A stretch of 13,416 nt of DNA, taken from contig JAADIO010000012.1 in the NCBI GenBank assembly GCA_013151235.1, forward strand, positions 1-13,416, in the 5' to 3' direction. This DNA comes from Deltaproteobacteria bacterium (GTDB lineage: Bacteria > CG2-30-53-67). The translations under genes were made by a program, and so were the position numbers. The notes under the pieces are model-generated. The model made no database searches. It saw only the letters and a program-made list of their open reading frames with translations, and had not been told where the DNA came from. The stretch's first letter is position 1. Every line of letters starts with the position of its first letter. Shown one piece after another: positions 1-5,084 of the stretch.

Positions 1-69
1 AACTTCCCAATCCCACATCATTTAAGGTGGGGCAGGAGTACTTTTTTTTCTTGACAACTGTCAACCATA

Positions 70-378
70 TCAGCCTGTCGAACCATGAACGCTTCCCCCC
101 TTCCTGCTTCTTGACAATCGAGACAACTCAGTCCAATCTCCGTTGATCAAAGCTTCCTTTTTCTTACGGCTCCATCCCTTGATCTGTCTTTCTCTGGATA
201 ACGCTTCATCACGCGTAGGGAATTCCTCACAAAACATAAGCACAACAGGAAGCCTTTTGATTGTGTAGCATTGAATAACTCCTTGCTGGTGTTCTGCAAT
301 ACGCTTTTCAAGATTGTCCGTGTGGCCGGTATAATAAGAACCACCCGAACATTTCAGTATATAGACCCAGAAAGCCAT
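70..378 (-). CDS. GIY-YIG nuclease-domain protein (YhbQ/UPF0213-like)
   Basis: Small single-domain protein of 102 residues. The GIY half is seen as WVYILKC (Tyr6) and the YIG half as YYTGHT (Tyr16-Thr-Gly18), followed by the conserved LEKRIAEH helix with Arg26 and the ALSRERQIKGWSRKKK segment holding the family's Glu and basic residues. These are the catalytic-core signatures of the family; the stand-alone members are thought to be structure-specific DNA nucleases, but their physiological role is poorly known. The ATG at 378 is preceded by GGGAG at a good distance. The gene stands apart from the glycan genes, beyond a block of REP-like palindromes. Its last residues (SVHGSTG) are encoded by a REP-like sequence at 73-91, so the C-terminus has probably been replaced or extended by repeat insertion. 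The family call is secure; the function is not. Confidence 0.85.
   Translation of the reverse strand: MAFWVYILKCSGGSYYTGHTDNLEKRIAEHQQGVIQCYTIKRLPVVLMFCEEFPTRDEALSRERQIKGWSRKKKEALINGDWTELSRLSRSRKGGSVHGSTG
73..91. repeat. REP-like fragment overlapping a gene end
   Basis: The bases CCTGTCGAACCATGAACG match one arm of the REP-like palindromes at 402-570 (compare TTGTCGAACCATGGACGG at 500-517). The fragment lies inside the last codons of the GIY-YIG gene and just before its stop codon. Confidence 0.6.
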
Positions 379-401
379 ACATTCTCCCGGAATGAGCCAC
401 T

Positions 402-434
402 CCGTTCACCCTTCGACACGCTCAGGGCGAACGG
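402..434. repeat. REP-like palindrome, copy 1
   Basis: Imperfect inverted repeat: CCGTTCaCCCT on the left pairs with AGGGcGAACGG on the right around an 11-base loop. It contains the 17-base unit CCTTCGACACGCTCAGG at 410-426. It lies between the radical SAM gene and the GIY-YIG gene. Confidence 0.8.
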
Positions 435-483
435 AACCAAATATCCTTTTCAGTTTCCGTTCATGTGCTTCTCGGACCAATCG

Positions 484-517
484 ACCGTTCGTGGTGAGCT
501 TGTCGAACCATGGACGG
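484..517. repeat. REP-like palindrome, copy 2 (opposite orientation)
   Basis: Same element as copy 1 in inverted orientation: CCGTTCgTGGT pairs with ACCAtggACGG around GAGCTTGTCGA. Head-to-head arrangement with copies 1 and 3 is typical of clustered REP (BIME-like) elements. Confidence 0.75.
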
Positions 518-570
518 TTCACCCTTCGACGAGCTCAGGACAGGCCCTTCGACACGCTCAGGGCGAACGG
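518..570. repeat. REP-like compound copy 3 with two tandem cores
   Basis: Two core units stand 23 bases apart: CCTTCGACGAGCTCAGG at 523-539 and CCTTCGACACGCTCAGG at 546-562, ending in GCGAACGG. It looks like one REP-like unit inserted into, or duplicated within, another. Confidence 0.75.
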
Positions 571-614
571 AGTTATGTGCCTCTACCCCTTGTCGCCTTC
601 ATGCTGCGGGGTTG

Positions 615-1532
615 TCACTCCGCAATCCGGCAATTCCGGCAGGCAGGTATTTCGTTCCTCCTCTTCGACAAAAACAGTTTTCGAACCTCCCGGAATCTCT
701 CCCCCTGCCAGATCGAATGCAGACTCTCTTCGTGAAGATCCCCCATGATCATTTTTCTTTTATAATCGACACAGCAAAGGACCACCTTGCCGTCAAAGGT
801 GACGACCGCCGTATTGAAGGGACGCTTGCATGCATCATAGGGAAGCAACTCCTCTGTGGCAATCGTATCATCGGTCTCACCACTCCGGTTCTCGTAGTCG
901 AGGAGCCGGGCCTTCACACCCAGACCTTTCCAATAAGAAAGCGCCTCTTCCACTTCCGGAGCAACAATCTTTGTCCGGACCATGGTCACCGTAATCTCCG
1001 GAACCTTTTTGCCCCGCTTCCGCACATACCGAATCAGGTGTTCCACATTTCCCCTGGTCTTCTCGAAATTTAGTCCCGGCATGGAGGCCTCATAAACCTT
1101 TTTCGAGATCCCCTGAAAAGAGATATTGATTTCATTCAGCAGACCGCCGTCAACGAGGACGGCAACCTTCTCTTCCGTCAGGAGCGACCCGTTCGTCGTC
1201 AGGTTGATACGAGTCGCCGGTGCGTGTTCATGGATGTATTGCAACCGTTCAATCAGGCGGGGATCAAGAAGCGGTTCATTCAGGAAGCAAGGGATCAGGT
1301 TTTGAGGCCGGAAGCGTGCAATTTCGTCGACAACCTTCCGGAAGATTTTCTCTTCCATCCTCCCCTTCGGAAGAGAATCCTTTACCTCCTCGTAAGGGCA
1401 GAAGACGCAGAGACCGTTACAGCCGGAGGAGGTCTCCAGCAGGACTGTTTCGGGAAAAGCGGGGACGGGCTTCAAAAAAAGTCGTCCGATGAAACCGGGC
1501 GCTTCTTCAGGAAGGTAATAACGTAACGTCAT
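615..1532 (-). CDS. Radical SAM / SPASM-domain protein
   Basis: Soluble radical S-adenosylmethionine enzyme of 305 residues. The [4Fe-4S] cluster motif CxxxCxxC is C38-N-G-L-C42-V-F-C45, preceded by ETSSGCN as is usual. The central barrel follows (LTTNGSLLTE near 110-120, NEINISFQG near 133-141). A C-terminal SPASM/Twitch region carries Cys235, Cys253-Cys254, Cys298 and Cys301, the set expected to bind auxiliary iron-sulfur cluster(s). Such proteins mature peptides or modify small molecules, and some sit in glycan or lipid loci; the substrate cannot be read from sequence. Its ATG overlaps the stop of an upstream 38-codon frame (ATGA), and a GGGTGA lies just before it. A VapBC pair lies directly upstream on the same strand. 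Family certain, substrate unknown. Confidence 0.9.
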   Translation of the reverse strand: MTLRYYLPEEAPGFIGRLFLKPVPAFPETVLLETSSGCNGLCVFCPYEEVKDSLPKGRMEEKIFRKVVDEIARFRPQNLIPCFLNEPLLDPRLIERLQYIHEHAPATRINLTTNGSLLTEEKVAVLVDGGLLNEINISFQGISKKVYEASMPGLNFEKTRGNVEHLIRYVRKRGKKVPEITVTMVRTKIVAPEVEEALSYWKGLGVKARLLDYENRSGETDDTIATEELLPYDACKRPFNTAVVTFDGKVVLCCVDYKRKMIMGDLHEESLHSIWQGERFREVRKLFLSKRRNEIPACRNCRIAE

Positions 1533-1645
1533 CGGTCACCCGGTTGCCGTTCCGGAACATTCGGATCTTCCTCCACGAAGACCTCCCACAGACCCTCGTC
1601 CAGCCGGAAGAGGAAATCGGCACGGGTGTATTTCATGTTCGTCAT
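1529..1645 (-). CDS. Possible 38-residue protein coupled to the radical SAM gene
   Basis: Open frame of 38 codons starting MTNMKYTRADFLFRLDEG and ending ERQPGDR. It stops in an ATGA overlap with the start of the radical SAM gene, so translation of the two could be coupled. It is acidic and has no Cys, signal peptide or membrane segment. I do not recognise a family; it does not look like PqqD or a known RiPP leader. The nearest Shine-Dalgarno-like sequence (GAGGTGA, near 1667) is too far from either Met, which argues against it. It may be a real small partner or substrate, or only a leader region. Confidence 0.35.
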   Translation of the reverse strand: MTNMKYTRADFLFRLDEGLWEVFVEEDPNVPERQPGDR

Positions 1646-1675
1646 CTTCGCAAAAGGAACGGCTCACCTCGCCCT

Positions 1676-2065
1676 TTAAAGAATCGTTGTAACCAACCCT
1701 AAGATCTTTTCAAAATGACGATCCATCGTTATTAATTCCGCCCCATGTTCCAGGGTCTGCGCTGCAATCCAAATATCATTCGTCGGTATCGGGGTGCCGT
1801 GATTCTTCAGCTTTGCAGCGATCCTTGCATAACGGTCGGCAGTCACTTCACCAACCGGAACGGTTTCCACGGCTTCATGTTGAAGGAAACGGTCCAAATC
1901 CGTCATATTCTCCTTAAACTTCGTTCCGTTTCGGAAACCGAACATTAACTCTCCCAGGACCACAGATGAGACCAGAATCGATTCCGACCGGACGATGATA
2001 TCCACCACCTCCGGGTCACCGCGCTTGAAACCGACATAGGCGCTTGTGTCCAGCAGGATCTTCAT
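1676..2065 (-). CDS. vapC: PIN-domain toxin, VapC family
   Basis: Ribonuclease toxin of a type II toxin-antitoxin pair. The four acidic PIN residues are visible: Asp6 in KILLDTSAY, Glu39 in VLGELMFG, Asp97 in PTNDIWIAA and Asp115 in ITMDRHFE, at the usual spacing for a protein of about 130 residues. These residues coordinate Mg2+ for RNA cleavage in the family. I chose the ATG at 2065, which forms an ATGA overlap with the antitoxin stop and starts MKILLDTS as most homologues do; a GTG two codons upstream (2071) is also possible. The antitoxin gene precedes it directly, and the pair has its own promoter at 2341-2369. No defect is seen, so it is probably active. Confidence 0.9.
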   Translation of the reverse strand: MKILLDTSAYVGFKRGDPEVVDIIVRSESILVSSVVLGELMFGFRNGTKFKENMTDLDRFLQHEAVETVPVGEVTADRYARIAAKLKNHGTPIPTNDIWIAAQTLEHGAELITMDRHFEKILGLVTTIL

Positions 2066-2313
2066 TTCCACATCTCTTCATCAATCTGTTCACAAGACTG
2101 TATCGATTCTATAAATTCGGACGCCTCCTGCTCCGACCAACCACCCGCTAATTCAACTAATGTATTTTTTGCTCTTTTCCCCTTTGTATACCCGGCACTC
2201 CGATAGAGGATATCCAGGATCACCCCGTTTAAAGACCTCCCCGATTCTTTTGCCCTTCTTCTTATTTCCTTTTCCAGTTCCGGATCCAGGCCTCGCAAGG
2301 TAATCTGCCCCAT
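2062..2313 (-). CDS. vapB: Antitoxin of the VapBC pair (ribbon-helix-helix, FitA-like)
   Basis: Antitoxin of 83 residues. The N-terminus (GQITLRGLDPELEKEIRRRA, then GRSLNGVILDIL, about residues 2-36) fits a ribbon-helix-helix DNA-binding fold of the Arc/FitA type: a beta strand followed by two helices. The acidic, Trp-containing C-terminus (GGWSEQEASEFIES and beyond) is the part expected to wrap and block the VapC active site. The ATG has a strong GAGGTGA site upstream (2317-2323). The toxin start overlaps its stop, the normal antitoxin-first order. It likely represses its own promoter through the palindrome at 2324-2342. Confidence 0.88.
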   Translation of the reverse strand: MGQITLRGLDPELEKEIRRRAKESGRSLNGVILDILYRSAGYTKGKRAKNTLVELAGGWSEQEASEFIESIQSCEQIDEEMWK

Positions 2314-2323
2314 GATTCACCTC

Positions 2324-2342
2324 ATGATTCATAATGAGTCAT
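2324..2342 (-). promoter_or_regulatory. Probable VapB operator palindrome
   Basis: On the minus strand the 19 bases ATGACTCATTATGAATCAT form two 9-base arms matching at 8 of 9 positions around a single central base. The site touches the -10 box and covers the likely transcription start of vapBC, the expected place for autorepression by a ribbon-helix-helix antitoxin. Confidence 0.6.
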
Positions 2343-2369
2343 AATACACCTCATTGAGCGGTATGTCAA
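2341..2369 (-). promoter_or_regulatory. Sigma70-type promoter of vapBC
   Basis: On the minus strand a perfect -35 TTGACA (2364-2369) is followed by a 17-base spacer and a -10 TATTAT (2341-2346). The -35 box overlaps the stop codon of the upstream LPS-kinase-like gene, so vapBC can be transcribed independently of the glycan genes. Confidence 0.7.
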
Positions 2370-3271
2370 ACCAATCCTTTCCGCCTCTCGGCAGCTCCGC
2401 GAATCGGCTTAGCCGGCCCCCTGCGGGCCAGCATCTTTTCCGTATGGGCGGCAATACGGAGGGTCTTGCTCTCGATCTTCCGGATCAGGTCCTTATCCAA
2501 TTCCGTCAGCCTCGTCCGCCCCAGGTAGGCATGGATAAACCGCATCCGGTCGGTTCGGGTCAGACAGGAAAGCTGCAAGGCCGAGAAGTTGATCTGGGAG
2601 AGGTCCTTGAGGATACGGGAGGAGCGCGGTCGGCGGCTTTCCCGTACCCGCTGCAGATCGATCAGGTGGAGCGTGAAAGCATCATCGTCCGGCTGGATGA
2701 AGATGTGCCCGAGATAGAAATCCTGGTGGTAAAAACCGTTCCGGTGGAACCTCGCCGCCCAGCAGGCCGTCTCACTGATGATCCGCCGTTTGTATGCAAG
2801 TACCTTCCGGGAGAGGGGCGGCCGACCGAACCGGTCTGGCAGGAAATGTTCGAGCTTCTCCGCACCGTAGAGATGCTCCGTTACGGTAATCTCTCGATAG
2901 GGAAGTCCCCACTTCCGTACGGACCCGAAGGCGACCGGCGTCATGGTATGGATCCCCAATTCCTCCAGGCGGAGGATCTTCTCCCACTCGTTCTTCGCGC
3001 CGTCCCGAATGGCCAGACCGGTGAAGATCGACTTGAGCCGCGTCTCAAGGGGAGGGAAGTGCCGCTTGACATGCAGGATATGCTCTTTCCCGGCCCGGTC
3101 CTGCAGGGTTATCCGGTAAACGGAACGGAATCGGTTCTTCTTGAACTGCTCGCCGCCGGGATAATCGTAGAGACGGGAGAAAGAGGCAAGACCGTTGCGG
3201 TCGAGAAGGTCCAGAAAGGCGGGATGGATGGAAAGTCCATCCTCCCGGGTGAAGTCAATGGGCGTCATCAT
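2366..3271 (-). CDS. LPS core sugar kinase (WaaP/KdkA-type, InaA family)
   Basis: Cytoplasmic eukaryotic-kinase-fold protein, about 301 residues, expected to phosphorylate a heptose or Kdo of lipopolysaccharide core with ATP. Numbering from the ATG at 3271: the ATP-binding Lys is Lys69 in ILHVKRH, the helix C Glu lies in KNEWEKILRLEELGI, the catalytic loop is HRNGFYHQDFYLGHIFI with Asp184, and the metal-binding Asp is Asp205 in LIDLQRVR. The RILKDLSQINFS segment is also typical of WaaP relatives. Start uncertain: a TTG at 3289 has GAGGAG directly against it (no spacing), whereas the paired ATGs at 3271 and 3268 follow GAGAAG. The gene indicates an LPS-bearing outer membrane. Its exact acceptor (heptose or Kdo) cannot be told. 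Confidence 0.85.
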   Translation of the reverse strand: MMTPIDFTREDGLSIHPAFLDLLDRNGLASFSRLYDYPGGEQFKKNRFRSVYRITLQDRAGKEHILHVKRHFPPLETRLKSIFTGLAIRDGAKNEWEKILRLEELGIHTMTPVAFGSVRKWGLPYREITVTEHLYGAEKLEHFLPDRFGRPPLSRKVLAYKRRIISETACWAARFHRNGFYHQDFYLGHIFIQPDDDAFTLHLIDLQRVRESRRPRSSRILKDLSQINFSALQLSCLTRTDRMRFIHAYLGRTRLTELDKDLIRKIESKTLRIAAHTEKMLARRGPAKPIRGAAERRKGLV

Positions 3272-3364
3272 CTTCTCGGTTGCGATCAACTCCTCATCTT
3301 AATGGGAAAAAGAAACATTTGAACTTCCGCTGGGGGAGAGGGAGAGGGGGGGGAATCTTGGCTG

Positions 3365-3406
3365 CTACAGGAACTCCCTGAAACAGGGAATCGTTTTTTA
3401 CAGTCC
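3365..3406 (-). pseudogene. Relict second copy of the decarboxylase gene 3' end
   Basis: These 42 bases match 37 of 42 positions of the UDP-glucuronate decarboxylase gene end at 4008-4049, in the same orientation and including the stop codon. Read in that frame it gives G-L-stop-K-T-I-P-C-F-R-E-F-L-stop against [13 protein letters not shown]-stop. Three of the five differences are silent, one is Tyr to Cys and one turns Gln into a stop. The silent bias suggests descent from a diverged functional gene, followed by decay. The copies are 643 bases apart and bracket the DUF4258/YgiT-type pair. Confidence 0.75.
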
Positions 3407-3411
3407 ATCTC

Positions 3412-3648
3412 TTATGCAGACAAAGTGGTGATTTCAACCGTATTTTGCTTCTCACGAGCTCTTTCAACGATTTTTTCAAGTTTAGAAGCAATAGAATCGT
3501 TAATCCAATCCGCGCCACACTGCGAACAAACCGTTGCAGGCACCTGACGAACCACTACAACACCGAATCCCATATCAACGGTAAATGTAGTTTTCCCGGC
3601 TTTCTTGTGTCCCCCACACAAAGGACATTTTCCCGGCGATTGATTCAT
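3412..3648 (-). CDS. YgiT-type zinc-finger protein (probable antitoxin)
   Basis: Small protein of 78 residues with two zinc-binding pairs, Cys8-P-L-Cys11 and Cys41-S-Q-Cys44, separated by a beta-rich segment with GFGVVVVRQVPATVC. This is the YgiT-type (MqsA N-terminal-like) zinc ribbon. The C-terminal helix (SIASKLEKIVERAREKQ) could contact the partner. Unlike full MqsA it has no C-terminal helix-turn-helix domain, so direct DNA binding is not evident. An AAGGAG lies 8 bases before the ATG, and the start forms an ATGA overlap with the stop of the upstream DUF4258 gene. The toxin-first order is common for DUF4258/YgiT pairs. Its antitoxin role is inferred from family and neighbour. Confidence 0.86.
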   Translation of the reverse strand: MNQSPGKCPLCGGHKKAGKTTFTVDMGFGVVVVRQVPATVCSQCGADWINDSIASKLEKIVERAREKQNTVEITTLSA

Positions 3649-3959
3649 CTTAATCTCCTTGTTTTGTAATCTGCCTTAAAGTGCTCAAGATCCGGTCTGT
3701 AGGCAGTTATGACAAAAACGCAATCAGAGTTCGCATCATAAGCGGCCACAACATGAAAGGGCTTTTTCGCAATCCACCCGAGGAACAGCCCGGACGGCAA
3801 TGGCTTGTCATCAGGATACATCTCAATTATCTCCCCAGATGACAAAACTTCTTTAACAATCGTCGTCGAAATCCCCCGTTGCAACATACGTTCAAGTGCA
3901 TGTCTCTGCCACTCTATCCGTTTTTTCTCTACTGACTTCCTAATTCTATCAATGTCCAT
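3645..3959 (-). CDS. DUF4258 protein (probable toxin of a TA pair)
   Basis: Basic protein of about 104 residues. It matches the DUF4258 pattern: WQRHALERMLQRGIS near the start, then VKEVLSSGEIIEMYPDD, a central strand PFHVVAAYDANSDCVFVITAYRPD, and a charged C-terminus. The fold is thought to resemble small RelE/MqsR-like RNases, and the family usually pairs with a YgiT-type zinc finger as here. I chose the ATG at 3959; TTG codons at 3971 and 3965 extend it in frame, and the 3965 TTG has AGGA at a suitable distance, so the start is not settled. The following gene overlaps its stop (ATGA). The pair is wedged between two copies of the decarboxylase gene end, which suggests acquisition as a unit. 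Confidence 0.85.
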   Translation of the reverse strand: MDIDRIRKSVEKKRIEWQRHALERMLQRGISTTIVKEVLSSGEIIEMYPDDKPLPSGLFLGWIAKKPFHVVAAYDANSDCVFVITAYRPDLEHFKADYKTRRLR

Positions 3960-3976
3960 TGACAATCGCAATTCCT

Positions 3977-3985
3977 ATTATCTCA
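3977..3985 (-). promoter_or_regulatory. Possible extended -10 of the DUF4258/YgiT pair
   Basis: On the minus strand TGAGATAAT gives a TG-n-GATAAT extended -10 shortly upstream of the DUF4258 start. No convincing -35 is seen at the usual distance, and the leader would be very short, so this is tentative. Confidence 0.3.
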
Positions 3986-4007
3986 CAACATACATCCTGC
4001 GTGGATC

Positions 4008-4958
4008 CTAAAGGAACTCCCTGAAATAGGGGATCGTTTTTTGCAATCCTTCTTCAAGAGTGACTCCCGGTTCCCACCCGAGATGTTTCTTCGCCAACGA
4101 GATGTCCGGTTGCCGCCGCACCGGGTCGTCCTCCGGGAGGGGTTTATAAACAATCTTCGACTGCGAGCCGGTCAGTTCAATCACCTTCTCCGCCAATTCC
4201 AGGATCGTAAATTCCACGGGATTGCCCAGGTTGACCGGTCCGGTGAATTCATCAGGGCTCTCCATCAGTCGGAGAAACCCCTTGATCAGGTCATCAACGT
4301 AACAGAAACTTCGCGTCTGACTTCCATCCCCGTAAATCGTAATATCCTCACCTTTCAGGGCCTGTATAATAAAATTGCTCACTACCCGCCCGTCGTTGGG
4401 ATACATATTCGGACCGTAGGTGTTGAAGATCCTGGCCACCTTAATGGGCAGGTTATGCTGCCGCCGGTAATCGAAGAAGAGCGTCTCGGCACACCGTTTT
4501 CCCTCATCATAACAGCTTCGATGACCGATCGGATTGACGTGGCCCCAGTAATTCTCGATCTGGGGATGGACCTCCGGGTCGCCATAGACCTCGGATGTCG
4601 AGGCCTGGAAGATCTTCGCCCGCACCCGCTTGGCCAGGCCCAACATATTGATCGCTCCATGAACGGAAGTCTTTGTCGTCTGAACCGGGTCGAACTGGTA
4701 GTGAATCGGAGACGCCGGACAGGCCAGGTTGTAGATCTCGTCCACCTCCACGTAGAGGGGGAAAGTCACGTCGTGGCGCATCAGCTCAAATGCCGGATTC
4801 GCAATAAGTTCCGCTACATTGGTCCGCCGGCCGGTGAAAAAATTGTCCACACAGAGAACCTCATGCCCTTCATGCAAAAGCCGTTTACAAAGATGGGAAC
4901 CGAGGAAGCCTGCCCCACCTGTGACCAGAACCCGTTTCGTGGAATCATAGTTTTTCAT
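4008..4958 (-). CDS. UDP-glucuronate decarboxylase (UDP-xylose synthase)
   Basis: Extended SDR enzyme of 316 residues that oxidises C4 of UDP-glucuronate with bound NAD+, decarboxylates it and normally re-reduces it to UDP-xylose. The nucleotide-binding motif is GGAGFLG (14-20). The active site carries Thr121-Ser-Glu123 in [14 protein letters not shown], and Tyr150/Lys154 in CYDEGKR. The catalytic Arg region PVRRQPDI (near 281), [10 protein letters not shown] and [17 protein letters not shown] are hallmarks that separate this family from ordinary epimerases. Length is normal and nothing is missing. An AAGGAG lies 10 bases before the ATG, with a GC-rich hairpin just upstream of it. It follows the 4,6-dehydratase gene, so the two are probably co-transcribed. 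The UDP-glucose dehydrogenase needed to supply UDP-glucuronate is not in the window. Confidence 0.95.
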   Translation of the reverse strand: MKNYDSTKRVLVTGGAGFLGSHLCKRLLHEGHEVLCVDNFFTGRRTNVAELIANPAFELMRHDVTFPLYVEVDEIYNLACPASPIHYQFDPVQTTKTSVHGAINMLGLAKRVRAKIFQASTSEVYGDPEVHPQIENYWGHVNPIGHRSCYDEGKRCAETLFFDYRRQHNLPIKVARIFNTYGPNMYPNDGRVVSNFIIQALKGEDITIYGDGSQTRSFCYVDDLIKGFLRLMESPDEFTGPVNLGNPVEFTILELAEKVIELTGSQSKIVYKPLPEDDPVRRQPDISLAKKHLGWEPGVTLEEGLQKTIPYFREFL

Positions 4959-4981
4959 TTCAGGGTGACTCCTTCTATTTC

Positions 4982-4999
4982 CCCCTTTGGATAAAGGGG
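4982..4999. repeat. CCCCTTT/AAAGGGG hairpin in the dehydratase-decarboxylase gap
   Basis: Perfect inverted repeat CCCCTTT-GGAT-AAAGGGG, followed on the plus strand by AGCAAGGGGGG. In the transcript it would fold just upstream of the ribosome binding site of the decarboxylase. No T-run follows, so it is more likely a dispersed palindromic element, or an RNA-stabilising hairpin, than a terminator. The rest of the 126-base gap shows nothing else. Confidence 0.6.
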
Positions 5000-5084
5000 A
5001 GCAAGGGGGGATTCATCATGGGCGAACGTTACAGAGTCCGGCTCTCCCCAGGAAGAGAAGGCCGGGATGAGAGAAGGGCCGTTT

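Noticed and set aside
12-64. Hairpin CCCAC/GTGGG and the palindrome TTGACA-AC-TGTCAA next to a T-run
   Set aside because: Considered as a terminator or promoter. The short stem is not followed by a T-run in the direction of the GIY-YIG transcript, and no -10 box fits the TTGACA, so no function can be supported.
402-570. CRISPR-like array from repeated CCTTCGACnnGCTCAGG units
   Set aside because: The units alternate in orientation, have no regular spacers and are palindromic. This fits REP-like elements, and no cas genes are present.
271-1073. Overlapping plus-strand open frames of 118-187 codons
   Set aside because: They run through the REP-like palindromes, giving peptides such as PFDTLRANG, and through the antisense of the radical SAM gene. 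They show no domain and no ribosome binding site.
2354-3322. 322-codon plus-strand open frame
   Set aside because: It is the antisense of the LPS-kinase-like gene, whose catalytic motifs are clear. The plus-strand product is Pro/Gly/Arg-rich with no recognisable domain.
3294-3518. 74-codon minus-strand frame downstream of the YgiT-type gene
   Set aside because: It starts inside the YgiT-type gene in another frame and runs through the relict decarboxylase tail and a purine-rich tract. The end is low complexity and no family is seen.
4041-4994. 317-codon plus-strand open frame
   Set aside because: Antisense shadow of the UDP-glucuronate decarboxylase, which has every family motif on the minus strand.
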